64,000 nt of DNA from JASHUC01 sp963849095 (GCA_963849095.1 CAWKGA010000001.1:806001-870000); one strand, 5' to 3'; positions 45,547 to 54,855 are shown, counted from the first letter of the stretch. Notes: generated by a model from the sequence alone, not told the origin. Translations and numbers: made by a program.

Positions 45547-45768
45547 GCGCTATTTTAGAGGGTCCGCTTCGCTGGGGGCCAGCGCCACGAAATGAGGGTG
45601 AAGCAGCGGCTATCGCGCCCCTCGGCAAGGTATTTGGGTACCACGTTTGTACCACTCGGCTGAAATAGGACGCAGTGCGGTGAAGGGCAAAGAACTCTTA
45701 AAGCCTTATACAATCATGGACGTAGGCTACAGGCGGCGCCATCGGATTTCATGGGGCTTCCGGTCAAT
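45547..45768. other. Gene-free stretch in the integrated remnant
   Basis: Between the DUF4160 start and the distal repeat I see no supportable gene. A short direct repeat GTACCAC occurs near 45635-45655. Frames read through here and the repeat are artefacts of the tRNA sequence. Confidence 0.5.
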
Positions 45769-45818
45769 CTTGCATGGCATGCAAGAGGTCGGCGGTTCGA
45801 TCCCACCTGGCTCCACCA
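45769..45818 (+). repeat. attachment-site copy 2 (tRNA-Ala 3' half)
   Basis: Identical to 44606-44655 except for A at 45805. It lacks the 5' half of a tRNA, so it cannot fold as a functional tRNA and marks the distal end of an integration event. It lies 32 bp from the stop of the first DUF3237 gene. Confidence 0.85.
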
Positions 45819-45850
45819 ATGGAATGACGCGCGCTCGTGGCACCCGGCAC

Positions 45851-46303
45851 TCAGTTCGCAATGTAATAGTAGAAGTGAACTTGGCGCTGATCCGCCGATT
45901 CCTTCGCCGTGACGACGAAGGTGGTGTTGTTGAGCCAATCGTAGGCGCCGCGGGCGCTCGCGTCGATGTAGGCGATGGCGCGGTAGTAGCCGTCGGGACG
46001 GCGGTAGCCCACATGCTCCATGTAGATCCACTCGCCGTTCTCGGCCTTGAGGATGAAGTGGGCGTCCACGTCGCGGATGCGGTCGGAGCGCACCGTGTCG
46101 TACTGCCCGCCGCTATTCGGATACACCGTGGCACGCAGCCGCTCGCCGCGAACCTCCCCACTCACGATGTCCTGATAGCGGATCTCGCCTTTGGGCGTGC
46201 GGGAGAGCTGGGGCGGGTCGTACTGGGCCTGAAGCTGGAAGGCGTACTCGAGCCTCACCTCGCCCGGAGCCTTGTCGGTCTGGGGAACGACGAAGTCGCG
46301 CAT
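45851..46303 (-). CDS. DUF3237 protein (no signal peptide)
   Basis: The 150-residue protein starts at ATG 46303 (MRDFVVPQTDK) with GAGGG upstream. It shows the DUF3237 pattern: LEYAFQLQAQYDPPQ, then GQYDTVRSDRIRDVDAHFIL and WIYMEHVGYRRPDGYYR. DUF3237 proteins form a beta-barrel fold of unknown activity. It follows its larger paralogue by 17 bp, so the two are probably an operon. Confidence 0.82.
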   Translation of the reverse strand: MRDFVVPQTDKAPGEVRLEYAFQLQAQYDPPQLSRTPKGEIRYQDIVSGEVRGERLRATVYPNSGGQYDTVRSDRIRDVDAHFILKAENGEWIYMEHVGYRRPDGYYRAIAYIDASARGAYDWLNNTTFVVTAKESADQRQVHFYYYIAN

Positions 46304-46320
46304 TTTTCCGCCCTCGCCCC

Positions 46321-46959
46321 TCAGAGCACTTCGTAATAGGTGAAGAGGGTGCGGTCGGGATGCTCGCGACGCTCGCAATTTGCCACGAACACCGTCCGAT
46401 TCATCCAGTCGTGCGCTCCTGTCGGAGCCGTGAAGACCGGGGTGGCGCGAAAGCGCAGCCAGCCCGGCGTACGCGGGTCGAGAACGGGCTCGAGCGGATG
46501 ACCGGGCTCGGGCGGAGCCCGGAAGCGGCGGAACGTACCCCGATTGTGAATGAAGATCAGCTCACCGTCGGACGCCTGGAACAGGTAGTAAGTGCCGAAA
46601 GTGGTCTTGAAATAATCCGCGCCGCTATGGGGCAGGACGCGGCCTTGCAGCCTCGGGCCCCAGACCTCTCCGCCGGCGACGGAGGTATAGCCGCGGGGAG
46701 TGGGGGAGGGGATCATGATGCGATCGGCGAAGAACACCGCGGCTGAGAATGCCCAGCGCAAGCCGACCCGAGGAATGTCCGCTTCGGGCCCTGCGTAGAA
46801 TGCCGCAACCGGTGTGCTGGCCGGCGCGGCCTCCGCGCGGGCCCCCGCCGCGGCGAAAGCGCACCAGGTCGCTCCTACCCCTGCTGCCGCGCTCAGGAAC
46901 GTCCGCCGATCCATGGAACGATCGTCGGCCAGGTCGCCGCTTTTGGACTCGATGGACAT
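46321..46959 (-). CDS. DUF3237 protein with twin-arginine signal
   Basis: The 212-residue protein from ATG 46959 has a Tat-type signal (MDRRTFLSAAAGVGATW, then AAAGARAEA) and a DUF3237 domain with GGEVWGPRLQGRVLPHSGAD, LIFIHNRGTFRRFRAPP and GAHDWMNRTVFVANC. A start at 46914 is an alternative. It is exported and paired with a cytosolic DUF3237 paralogue, and lies divergent to the Tat-exported carotenoid-oxygenase gene. All three may act on one aromatic or isoprenoid pathway. Confidence 0.82.
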   Translation of the reverse strand: MSIESKSGDLADDRSMDRRTFLSAAAGVGATWCAFAAAGARAEAAPASTPVAAFYAGPEADIPRVGLRWAFSAAVFFADRIMIPSPTPRGYTSVAGGEVWGPRLQGRVLPHSGADYFKTTFGTYYLFQASDGELIFIHNRGTFRRFRAPPEPGHPLEPVLDPRTPGWLRFRATPVFTAPTGAHDWMNRTVFVANCERREHPDRTLFTYYEVL

Positions 46960-47190
46960 CTTTATCCCCCGTCTTTCTGCGGGACTTCGAGATATCTTAG
47001 TGAGCCGCCGGAGGAGTGTAAAATCAGCCCGCACGCTACGGCGCGGTGCGGAGTTGTCGCAGATGCGGTTCGGCCAGTTGGGACTGCGCTTGACAACCGT
47101 CGCCACGCTGATCTAAAGCTTGGGTGCAGCGCGCGGCGAGCATGCGGTCTTGCCGCCGAAAACCAACTCGAACCGCTGGGAGTAGCCGCA

Positions 47191-48774
47191 ATGGATCGAC
47201 GGGCGTTCATGGGATCAGTCACGGCCGCAAGCGCGGGATTGGCAGCCGGCGGGAGCGCGGTGCCCGAGGCGGGGCGAGCGGCGCAGAGCGCGCCCGGCGG
47301 TCTCGAGACGCGGTTTCCAGGGGAGGTGCTCTTCCCCACGGATCGCCGCGATTTCGGGGGTGGCGGGAGCGAAAGGGGGGGCGTCAACCGCTCGGAGAAC
47401 GAGCTGTTCGATTGTGAGGTCGAGGGCGATCTGCCGCTCGATCTGGACGGCGCCTTCTACCGGGTCGGCACGGATCCGCAGTATCCCAAGCCCGACCGAT
47501 ATGCGAACGACATTGGGTTCGACGGCGAGGGCCACGTCGGCGTGTTTCGCATCCACAACGGACATGTCGACTACCGGACCCGCTATGCCCGCACCCAGCG
47601 ATGGAAGGCTCAGCACGCGGCGCGCCGCTCTCTGTTCGGCATGTACCGCAATCCCTTGACGGACGATCCGAGCGTGAAAGGCTTGAGTCGCGGCACGGCG
47701 AACACCCAGCAGTCCTTCCATCACGGCAAGCTCCTGGTGCACAAGGAGGACAGCCCGCCGGTGACGATGCATCCGCTCACCCTCGAGACCACGGACGACT
47801 ACTACACCTATGGCGGAAAGTTTCAGTCCCTCACCCATACGGCCCATCCGAAGATCGATCCGGTGACGGGCGAGTTGGTGGCGTTCGGGTACGAGGCGCG
47901 GGGGCTGGGCTCGGATGACGTGTACGTGTTCTCGTGCGATCGCGGCGGCCACATCAACTGGGAAGCGTGGATCAAAGTGCCGTACGTGAGCATGATCCAC
48001 GACTTCGCCGTCACACAGAAGCACATCGCGTTCTTCCTCTGTCCGCTCGCGACCAACCTGCCGCAGATTCGCGCGGGCAAGGTGCATTTCGCCTGGGACT
48101 CGACGCTTCCGAGCTACATGGGGATCATGCGGCGGGGCGGAGACGGACGGGATCTGCGCTGGTTCACCGGCAAGCAGCTGATGTGCACGCACGTGATGGG
48201 CGCGTGGTCGGAGGGCGAGACGGTCTATGTCGACATGGATGGCGGGGAAGGCAACCAGTTCCCGTTCTTCCCGAACCTGCACGAGGCCTTCGATCCGAAG
48301 AAGGCGGCCGGGTACGTGCGCCGCTTCAAGGTCGACTTCGGGAGCCGGCGCAGCGGCACCTACGAGGTGCGCACGCTGTATCCGGAAATCTCCGGCGTGC
48401 TCTCTCGCCAGGACGATCGCTATCACACCCTGCCGTACCGCTACGGGTTCCTCAACGTCATCGCGGCGCAGGGGAGCGGGTGGGCGATGTTCGATCAGCT
48501 GCAGATGCGGGCTCAGGTGTTCTCCTTGGGCCCGGACGTGAGGCTACAGGAGATGTCGTTCGTGCCGCGCCGTCCCGGAGCGCCCGAAGGCGACGGCTAT
48601 CTGATCGGGATCGCCAACCATCAGAAGGAGAATGGCCGCTCCGACCTCATTCTGGTCGATACCCAGCACTTGGCGCTCGGGCCGGTGGCGCGGGTGAAGA
48701 TGCCCTACCGGGTCATGGATCAGGTGCACGGCCTCTGGGTCTCCGGGGATCAGCTCTCGCAGATCCAGACCTGA
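47191..48774 (+). CDS. Carotenoid oxygenase family protein, Tat-exported
   Basis: The 527-residue protein starts MDRRAFMGSVTAASAGLAAG, a twin-arginine signal. The iron-binding His of this non-haem family are visible at about residues 218 (TAHPKID), 270 (SMIHDFAV), 334 (CTHVMGAW) and 513 (VHGLWVS). The acidic motif DIGFDGEGHVGVFRIHNG is in the N-terminal propeller. Family members oxidatively cleave carotenoids, lignostilbenes or apo-carotenoids. The Tat signal makes periplasmic action likely, which is less typical. Confidence 0.85.
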   Translation: MDRRAFMGSVTAASAGLAAGGSAVPEAGRAAQSAPGGLETRFPGEVLFPTDRRDFGGGGSERGGVNRSENELFDCEVEGDLPLDLDGAFYRVGTDPQYPKPDRYANDIGFDGEGHVGVFRIHNGHVDYRTRYARTQRWKAQHAARRSLFGMYRNPLTDDPSVKGLSRGTANTQQSFHHGKLLVHKEDSPPVTMHPLTLETTDDYYTYGGKFQSLTHTAHPKIDPVTGELVAFGYEARGLGSDDVYVFSCDRGGHINWEAWIKVPYVSMIHDFAVTQKHIAFFLCPLATNLPQIRAGKVHFAWDSTLPSYMGIMRRGGDGRDLRWFTGKQLMCTHVMGAWSEGETVYVDMDGGEGNQFPFFPNLHEAFDPKKAAGYVRRFKVDFGSRRSGTYEVRTLYPEISGVLSRQDDRYHTLPYRYGFLNVIAAQGSGWAMFDQLQMRAQVFSLGPDVRLQEMSFVPRRPGAPEGDGYLIGIANHQKENGRSDLILVDTQHLALGPVARVKMPYRVMDQVHGLWVSGDQLSQIQT

Positions 48775-48910
48775 CGGCTTCGGCGGAAGGTCGACCCCGT
48801 CGCACACGGCGGCGAATTCCTGCGAAATCAGTCACTCAATCGCGCAATCGCGCCGCGCGATGTTAAGTTGCGCTTGGCAAGAACCAGCGCATCTGAGAAG
48901 ACTGGTCGAC

Positions 48911-49096
48911 ATGGAACATGCCCTGCCCCCCGAACTGCCGCTCCCATTGATCGAGCGCCTGCGCGCGGAAGGCGTCGCCACGCTCGAGGCGTGGCTCGCC
49001 CTCGGACGGCGTCGTCTGAAGATCTTCGGCGTGACGCGCGCCGCGGTCGCGCAAATCGACGCGCTCGCGAAACGGGCGTTGAGCACCAAGCGGTGA
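48911..49096 (+). CDS. Small hypothetical protein
   Basis: The 61-residue frame starts at ATG 48911 (MEHALPPELPLPLIERLRAE) and is rich in Leu/Ala/Arg, with a helical look. A perfect stem-loop follows the stop. No family is recognised. The terminator and length support a real gene, but this is weak evidence. Confidence 0.45.
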   Translation: MEHALPPELPLPLIERLRAEGVATLEAWLALGRRRLKIFGVTRAAVAQIDALAKRALSTKR

Positions 49097-49112
49097 GTCG
49101 CACGTAAGCAAT

Positions 49113-49136
49113 CCCGGGGCGATCCGTCGCCCCGGG
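49113..49136. terminator. GC-rich hairpin, terminator-like
   Basis: CCCGGGGCGA (49113-49122) pairs perfectly with TCGCCCCGGG (49127-49136) around a 4-base loop. It lacks a T-run. It could stop transcription from either side of the convergent genes. Confidence 0.5.
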
Positions 49137-49226
49137 GTCTCGCATCGGCTTCGAGTGAGTGGCCCGCCCGCTCCTTGCGCGCGCCCGCTCACGGATGCCG
49201 TTCCGTCGGCACCAACGCGAGGCTGA

Positions 49227-49964
49227 CTACTTCGAGGCGACGCGCATGATCAGCGCATCGCGCAGCGGAGCGGCGTTCGAGTTCCGCGCCTCGCCGGTCA
49301 GGATCTGCCGCGGGCTCACGTGTTTCTGATAGTAGGCATGATCCAGCTTCGCTTCCGGCATCACGTCGGTCGCGCTCGCGGCGAGGCCGCCGTAGAGGCC
49401 CTCCTGATCGCTCCAGACGATTACATCGCCGCGGGGAACGGTCCTCGCTCGGACGTTTCCGGAATAGCGGACCACCGTGAGCCCCGCTCCGGCGCTCAAG
49501 GACCATTTGCTCGTCGAGCTCTCGAACTTCTCGAGCGCCCTCGGCGTCATGAGCAGCATCGCGACGGCGCCCCCGGAGCCTCCGGCCTGCGCGCCGATGC
49601 TCGCGCCACTGACCACGAAGAATGCGGGATCGCTCCACCTGGCGGCGTGGCGAGCGAGCACGACGCCGCCTCCACCCTCACCGCCGACGATGAGGGCGCC
49701 CTTGGCGAAGTGGGGAATGACGAACACACCCCGCGCCCGCTCGAGCAAGTGGGCGAGATGCGTGTCCTGCTGCATCTCGTTGACGACCTTGACCGCGTTG
49801 TTGACGCGGTCCTGCGCGTCGCTGGCATCGGCCTGCGCGGAGCGCGACATCGTCGTCGGCTCGGGGCTCACGCTTGCGGTCTGGGCTTGCGCGGCGGCGC
49901 CGAGCCCGAATGCTGCGAGGGCGAGCGGGATGGCTGTGAGAAGAGGGGTACTACTGTGACGCAT
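49227..49964 (-). CDS. SYLF-domain (Ysc84-like) lipid-binding protein
   Basis: The protein has 245 residues from ATG 49964 (MRHSSTPLLTAIPLALAAFG), which has AAGGAG 9 nt upstream; the longer start at 49988 is not needed. A signal peptide ends in AAAQAQ. The SYLF domain shows LLERARGVFVIPHFAKGALI, GGEGGGGVVLAR and YGGLAASATDVMPEAKLD. SYLF proteins bind phospholipids, and in bacteria this is likely a periplasmic or outer-membrane-associated protein. Monocistronic, leftward. Confidence 0.85.
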   Translation of the reverse strand: MRHSSTPLLTAIPLALAAFGLGAAAQAQTASVSPEPTTMSRSAQADASDAQDRVNNAVKVVNEMQQDTHLAHLLERARGVFVIPHFAKGALIVGGEGGGGVVLARHAARWSDPAFFVVSGASIGAQAGGSGGAVAMLLMTPRALEKFESSTSKWSLSAGAGLTVVRYSGNVRARTVPRGDVIVWSDQEGLYGGLAASATDVMPEAKLDHAYYQKHVSPRQILTGEARNSNAAPLRDALIMRVASK

Positions 49965-50018
49965 GATCACACTCCTTATGTCGATCATGCGAGGGGAAGC
50001 GCAAGAATGGTGCCTGCC

Positions 50019-50594
50019 TCAGTGCGGCAAGCTCCTCACGATGTCGTCAGCCAGGCGGCCGAGCATTTTGCTCATCGCAGCCGCCTGGTCACCGTAGTCG
50101 CCCGGGCTCGCCGTCTCGCTGTAGTGGATGTCGCGGATCAAAGACGGGGCACTCTTGTCCGGCGGGAGCAGCGACCAGCTTCCGTCAAAGACCACGGTGC
50201 CTGCGGTGTCGCTTTGAAACTGCAGAATGTCCACCACGATCCGGTCCGTCCCGGCCGGCGCCGGGCTGCTCGGCAACACGACTTGACCCGCGGGCAGGCG
50301 CTCGCGCAGATCCTCGGTGAGGGCGCGCTGGACCATCTCATCGAGCGGGGCGCCCCAGCGGTTGAGGTCGTCGATGTCGAGCTGGTTGCCGGGGCCGAGG
50401 CGCACGATCTCCTCGCGATCGAGCGCCAGGGGGATGTGCACCGCGGCGACACGCAGAGGCTCCGCAGGCCCAGGAGCTTCCGGAAGTGCTGCGGCCGCGG
50501 GCGCGGCGGCGGTGAGCGAATAGAAGCGCGAGGCTGGACTCGAGGCGCAGCTGGCGAGCAGTGCGGTGAGAGCGAGGACGGCGATCCGTTTCAT
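50019..50594 (-). CDS. PqiC-like ABC-transport auxiliary lipoprotein
   Basis: The 191-residue protein has a lipoprotein signal with lipobox LLASC (Cys16). A PqiC/YmbA-like domain shows SRFYSLTAAAP, VAAVHIPLALDREEIVR and LPSSPAPAGTDRIVVDILQF. PqiC is the outer-membrane partner of the PqiAB lipid-transport MCE tunnel. No pqiA/pqiB homologue is adjacent, so it is an orphan here. Divergent to the ClC gene. Confidence 0.82.
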   Translation of the reverse strand: MKRIAVLALTALLASCASSPASRFYSLTAAAPAAAALPEAPGPAEPLRVAAVHIPLALDREEIVRLGPGNQLDIDDLNRWGAPLDEMVQRALTEDLRERLPAGQVVLPSSPAPAGTDRIVVDILQFQSDTAGTVVFDGSWSLLPPDKSAPSLIRDIHYSETASPGDYGDQAAAMSKMLGRLADDIVRSLPH

Positions 50595-50669
50595 GGGTGC
50601 TCCCTGTCTTGAGCCGTAGTTTAGCGCGCGCTCTGCGCCGGATGGAGACGATCCCTCACGGACACCGCT

Positions 50670-52469
50670 ATGCTACGACCCTCAAGCAATCCGGCCCCGG
50701 TGCCCATGGCGAACCCCGTACGGGATCTCCCGCATCTGTCCCTCTCGCTCGTCACGCGGCTGCGGCTGCTCCTGTTCGGGCACGAGGATCTCGCCGGCAT
50801 CCTCTTCTGGGCGGCGCTCACGGGCTTTTTCGGCGCGCTCGCGACCGTCGCGTTCCGCGAGAGCCTGGCTCTGCTCGAGCGGATCTTCACCGGACAGCGG
50901 GAGGCGGGGCTCGTGGACGCCGCGATCGAGCTGGTCTGGTGGCACCGGATGGCCATTCCGGTCGTGGGCGGACTCCTCGCCGGGCTCGTGCTGCACTGGG
51001 CGGGGCGGGTGCTCACCGTACCGCGGGCCGCCGACTACATGGAGGCCGTGCTCGTCGGCGATGGGCGGATCGGCTTTCGCACGGCGCTCGTGAACAGCCT
51101 CTCCTCGCTCTGCTCGATCGCCTCCGGCGGCTCGATCGGCCGCGAGGGATCGATGGTGCAGCTCGCCGCGATGGTCGGCTCCAAGTTGGGCGCGCTCGCG
51201 CGCTGCTCCATCCCACGGCTGCGGCTCATGGTCGCGTGCGGCGCCGCGGCGGGCATCGCGGCGGCCTACAACGCGCCCATCTCCGGAGCCCTGTTCGTCT
51301 CCGAGATCGTACTCGGCAACATGGCGATGGAGAGCTTCGGCCCGCTCGTCGTCGCCTCGGTCGTCTCGAACGTGACGATCCACCGCTTCCTGCAGTACGG
51401 CCCTCTGTTCGATGTGCCGCACGTTCAGTTCCACTCCAATGTGGAGCTCGTGTTCTTTTCCCTGCTCGGCGTGCTGCTCGGCCACCTCGCGCCGCTGTTC
51501 CTCAATCTGATCGACTTCGCGAAGTCGCGCTTCGTCCGCCTGCACTGGCCGCCCTACCTGCAGCTCGCGCTCGGCGGGGTCATCGTCGGGGCCATCTCGA
51601 TCTGGGTTCCCCAGGTCTGGGGCAACGGGTACAGCGTCGTCGGCGACATCCTGGACGGCCGGACGATCGGGGTGTGGTTACTCATCGTGCTCCTCGCGAA
51701 GACGGCCGCCACGGCGGCGACCGTCGGATCCGGGGGAGTCGGCGGTATTCTCACGCCGACGCTCTTTCTCGGCTGCGCGATCGGCACGCTCGTCGGGGAG
51801 CTGATGCACGCCGCGCTACCGACCATCACCTCGGCGCCCGCCGGCTACGGGCTCATCGGCATGGGCGGGTTTCTCGCGGCGACGACGCACGCGCCGCTCA
51901 CCTCGATCCTGATGGTCTTCGAGATGACGGGCGATTACCAGATCGTCCTGCCGCTCATGCTCGTCTGCGTGACGGCGCACTTCACGGCGAAGGTTTACCG
52001 TCACGGAGAATCGGTCTACCACGCATCCCTCGCGCACACGGCGTCGGCATCGGCCCCGGACGACTGGCGGCTACGGACCGTCGAGCCCCTCGTGAAGCCG
52101 GCCGCCTCGATGGTCCCACGCACCACGACCGTGAAGGATCTGCTCGAGCAGCTGCCCAAGCGCCCGCTGGAGCGCGTCTACATCGTGGACGGCGATCAGC
52201 TCATCGCGTGGGTCGATCCGCGGCGCGTCCTCGAGCAGGTGCAGAAGGGCTCGATCGATGGGAAGGTGGCGGTCGAGCACATTGCCCACCCGGTGAGCTT
52301 CGCGCTGTCGCCCGACATGGCGCTCGGGACGGCGCTCGATGGGTTTCTGCGGGAGCAGGCAACCGTGCTGCCCGTGACGCTCGGGCCCTGGCGCAACTCG
52401 CTCGTGGGCGAGGTCTCGCGGCGCGACGTGCTGCTTGCGATCCAGGACCGGCTGACGGTCCCGAAGTAG
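50670..52469 (+). CDS. ClC-family chloride channel/antiporter with CBS domains
   Basis: The 599-residue membrane protein has the ClC filter regions GGSIGREGSMVQLAA (gating Glu kept) and GSGGVGGILTPTLFLG, followed after the transmembrane core by two CBS-type cytoplasmic segments (~430-590) with VPRTTTVKDLLEQL. The retained gating Glu favours H+/Cl- exchange or a gated channel. A second in-frame start at 50706 (MANPVRDL) is possible. It stands alone and ends close to a convergent gene. Confidence 0.9.
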   Translation: MLRPSSNPAPVPMANPVRDLPHLSLSLVTRLRLLLFGHEDLAGILFWAALTGFFGALATVAFRESLALLERIFTGQREAGLVDAAIELVWWHRMAIPVVGGLLAGLVLHWAGRVLTVPRAADYMEAVLVGDGRIGFRTALVNSLSSLCSIASGGSIGREGSMVQLAAMVGSKLGALARCSIPRLRLMVACGAAAGIAAAYNAPISGALFVSEIVLGNMAMESFGPLVVASVVSNVTIHRFLQYGPLFDVPHVQFHSNVELVFFSLLGVLLGHLAPLFLNLIDFAKSRFVRLHWPPYLQLALGGVIVGAISIWVPQVWGNGYSVVGDILDGRTIGVWLLIVLLAKTAATAATVGSGGVGGILTPTLFLGCAIGTLVGELMHAALPTITSAPAGYGLIGMGGFLAATTHAPLTSILMVFEMTGDYQIVLPLMLVCVTAHFTAKVYRHGESVYHASLAHTASASAPDDWRLRTVEPLVKPAASMVPRTTTVKDLLEQLPKRPLERVYIVDGDQLIAWVDPRRVLEQVQKGSIDGKVAVEHIAHPVSFALSPDMALGTALDGFLREQATVLPVTLGPWRNSLVGEVSRRDVLLAIQDRLTVPK

Positions 52470-52493
52470 GCGAGCGGGCTTCAGGCTCGCGGG

Positions 52494-53519
52494 CTAGCGT
52501 GAGCTTTCAGCGCGCAGGATCGCGGCGCCCGCGACGAGCGCCTTCAACTTGCCGAACGCCACCTCGCGCGGGAGGTACTTCATGCCGCAGTCGGGCGCGA
52601 GAATGACGTTCTGCGGCTTCACGTAGCGCAGGGCGCGGCGCACCCGCTCCGCGACGGTCTCCGGCGATTCGATCCGCGTGTCGGAGAGGTCGAGGGCACC
52701 GACCATGATCTGCTTGCTGGGGAGCTTCTCGAGCACGGCGCAGTCGAGACCGGATTGCGCCGTCTCGATGGAGACCTGCGAGCAGCGGCACTCGGCGAGC
52801 TCCGGCAGGAAGGAGTAGCCGGAGGGGCGCTGGTGAATGATGGCCGCGTAGCCGAAGCAGATGTGAACGGCCGTCCGTCCGGTCACGCCCTCGAGCGCCC
52901 GGTTGAGCGCGGCGAGGCCGTACTGGCGGGCCTTCTCGGGGCGCGCCTGCATGTACGGCTCGTCGATCTGCACGATGTCCGCACCCGCGGCGAAGAGATC
53001 CCGGATCTCCTCGTTCACCGCCTGGGCGTAATCCATCGCCGCCTCCTCGTCCGTCGCGTAGTAGTCGTTCTGCGCCTGCTGCGCCATCGTGAAGGGCCCG
53101 GGCACCGTGATCTTCACGGTCCGCCGGGTGTGGCGCTTGAGGAAGAGCAAGTCCTCGACCTGCACGGGATGCTTGCGGCGGATGCGGCCGACGATGCGGG
53201 GCACGGGGTTCGGGTGTCCCGAGCGATCGAGCGCGGTGCCGGGGTGGTCGATGTCGATGCCCTCGAGCGCCGTGGCGAAGCGGTTGGAGTAGCTCTCGCG
53301 GCGGATCTCGCCATCGGTCACGATGTCGATGCCGGCGTCCTCCTGGGCCTTGATCGCGAGCACCGTCGCATCGTCCTGCGCCTGCGCGAGGTACGGATCC
53401 GCGACGCGCCACAGCTCGCGTATGCGGACCCGCGGCGGAAACCGGCCGGCGAGCTTCTCGCGATCGATGAGCCAGTCCGGCTGGGGGTAGCTCCCGACCA
53501 ATGTCGTGGGAAATAGCAT
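52494..53519 (-). CDS. Short cobalamin-independent methionine synthase-like protein (MetE C-terminal type)
   Basis: The 341-residue TIM barrel corresponds to the C-terminal catalytic half of MetE. Zinc ligands appear conserved: VHICFGYA (His-x-Cys), a Glu region, and LAPDCGMKYLPR (Cys). The N-terminus TTLVGSYPQPDWLIDREK is typical of this short form. It may transfer methyl groups from a folate or other donor to a thiol. It is the last gene of a leftward unit with an ABC permease and ATPase (20-bp spacing), so its substrate may be imported. Confidence 0.85.
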   Translation of the reverse strand: MLFPTTLVGSYPQPDWLIDREKLAGRFPPRVRIRELWRVADPYLAQAQDDATVLAIKAQEDAGIDIVTDGEIRRESYSNRFATALEGIDIDHPGTALDRSGHPNPVPRIVGRIRRKHPVQVEDLLFLKRHTRRTVKITVPGPFTMAQQAQNDYYATDEEAAMDYAQAVNEEIRDLFAAGADIVQIDEPYMQARPEKARQYGLAALNRALEGVTGRTAVHICFGYAAIIHQRPSGYSFLPELAECRCSQVSIETAQSGLDCAVLEKLPSKQIMVGALDLSDTRIESPETVAERVRRALRYVKPQNVILAPDCGMKYLPREVAFGKLKALVAGAAILRAESSR

Positions 53520-53539
53520 GGTGTCCTCCGCGAAGGGGT

Positions 53540-54841
53540 TCAGCTCGGATTCTCGAGGCTGAACGCGGCATTCTCATCGTCGTAGGCGAACGCCTCGGCG
53601 TACCGGCCCCAGCTGATGATGGTGCGCAACGTCTGCTCCGCGCCCACCTCGTCCATGTGGTCCTCGAGCTCGTCGAAGAAGCGGCTCTTGCGCGCGCTGT
53701 GGCTCGGACGCTCATCGAGCACGCGGCGGATGTGCGCGGCGAGCGGTACGTGGGCGAGGAGCTGGCGCGCAAAGATCTTCTTGCGCTCATCGAGCGCGGC
53801 GTTCGCAAAGGCGAGGCCCACGTCGGTGAGCGTGATATCGCCGCCGGCCAGCTCCGCGAAACGCATCATTTGCGCGGCCTCGGCGACCGGGAACAGGTCG
53901 TCGATCTCCATCTGCAGGTCGGAGGCAATCTTCGGCAGGTCCGCCGTTCCGCTGAACGGCGGGGACGCCACCGTCTCGATGAAGCCCGAGAGCAGGTTCG
54001 AGCCGACGCGCGGCAGGAGGGTGCCGACGCCGAGGCCGGGCAAACGCTCGTTCCGCCCCGGATGCGCATCGGTCGGCCGCGCGGTCATCTCGACGTAGAT
54101 CCGCTCCACGAGCGCGCGGAAGCTCGCGTCGAGGCGGCTGCGCGGCTGCGGCAGGGAGACGCGGATCTCGGTGAGGATGCGGCCCGGGTTGCTCGCAAAC
54201 ACGAGGATGCGGTCGCACAGGAGGACGGCCTCCTCGATGTTGTGCGTCACCAGCACGACGCCCTTGATGGGCATCCGCCCCTCGGTCCACAGGTCGAGGA
54301 AGTCTGTCCGCAGCGTCTCGGCAGTGAGCACGTCGAGGGCCGAGAACGGCTCGTCCATGAGCAGGATGTTCGGGTGCACGACGAGCGCGCGCGCAAAGCC
54401 GACCCGCTGGCGCATGCCGCCCGAGAGCTCGCGCGGATAGGCGGACTCGAAGCCGTCGAGCCCGATCAGGTCGATGGCGGCGAGCGAGCGGCGGCGGATC
54501 TCGGGGCCTGGCACGCGCAGGGCCTCGAGCCCGAGCGCGACGTTCTCGTACACCGTGAGCCACGGAAAGATGGCGAAGCTCTGGAACACCATGGCAATGC
54601 CGCGCGCGGGCCCGTCGATCGGCTTGCCGAGGTAGGTGAGGGTGCCGCCGCTCGGCTCGGAGAGTCCCGCGATGAGGCGCAGGAGGGTCGACTTGCCAGA
54701 TCCTGAGCGGCCGAGCAGGCCGACGATTTCGCCGGTCGCGACCTCGAGGTTCACGCCCTTCAGCACGACGAACTCGCCCTCCGGCTTCGGGAAGGCCTTG
54801 CTCACGTCGTGGACTTGCAGCAGCGGGGCGGCAGCGTTCAT
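53540..54841 (-). CDS. ABC transporter ATP-binding protein with C-terminal AAA-associated domain
   Basis: The 433-residue protein has an N-terminal ATPase of the nitrate/taurine/sulfonate class: Walker A LGRSGSGKSTLLRLIAG, signature ELSGGMRQRVGFARAL and Walker B ILLMDEPFSALD. Residues ~265-430 form an AAA-associated C-terminal domain that replaces the regulatory tail of NrtC-like proteins. The permease gene ends 14 bp upstream. The substrate is unknown, and no substrate-binding protein lies in the unit. Confidence 0.88.
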   Translation of the reverse strand: MNAAAPLLQVHDVSKAFPKPEGEFVVLKGVNLEVATGEIVGLLGRSGSGKSTLLRLIAGLSEPSGGTLTYLGKPIDGPARGIAMVFQSFAIFPWLTVYENVALGLEALRVPGPEIRRRSLAAIDLIGLDGFESAYPRELSGGMRQRVGFARALVVHPNILLMDEPFSALDVLTAETLRTDFLDLWTEGRMPIKGVVLVTHNIEEAVLLCDRILVFASNPGRILTEIRVSLPQPRSRLDASFRALVERIYVEMTARPTDAHPGRNERLPGLGVGTLLPRVGSNLLSGFIETVASPPFSGTADLPKIASDLQMEIDDLFPVAEAAQMMRFAELAGGDITLTDVGLAFANAALDERKKIFARQLLAHVPLAAHIRRVLDERPSHSARKSRFFDELEDHMDEVGAEQTLRTIISWGRYAEAFAYDDENAAFSLENPS

Positions 54842-54855
54842 GGGCGGTCACTTGC

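Noticed and set aside
45714..46031. Leftward ORF across the distal tRNA-Ala repeat
   Set aside because: Its C-terminal part is translated from tRNA-derived sequence, and the rest is an out-of-frame overlap of the DUF3237 gene.
52470..52490. Hairpin GCGAGC/GCTCGC between the ClC and MetE-like genes as a terminator
   Set aside because: The stem is only 6 bp with no T-run, too weak to call in GC-rich sequence.
50597..52606. 669-residue frame overlapping the ClC gene
   Set aside because: It is an out-of-frame Arg-rich translation, while the ClC frame carries the filter motifs.
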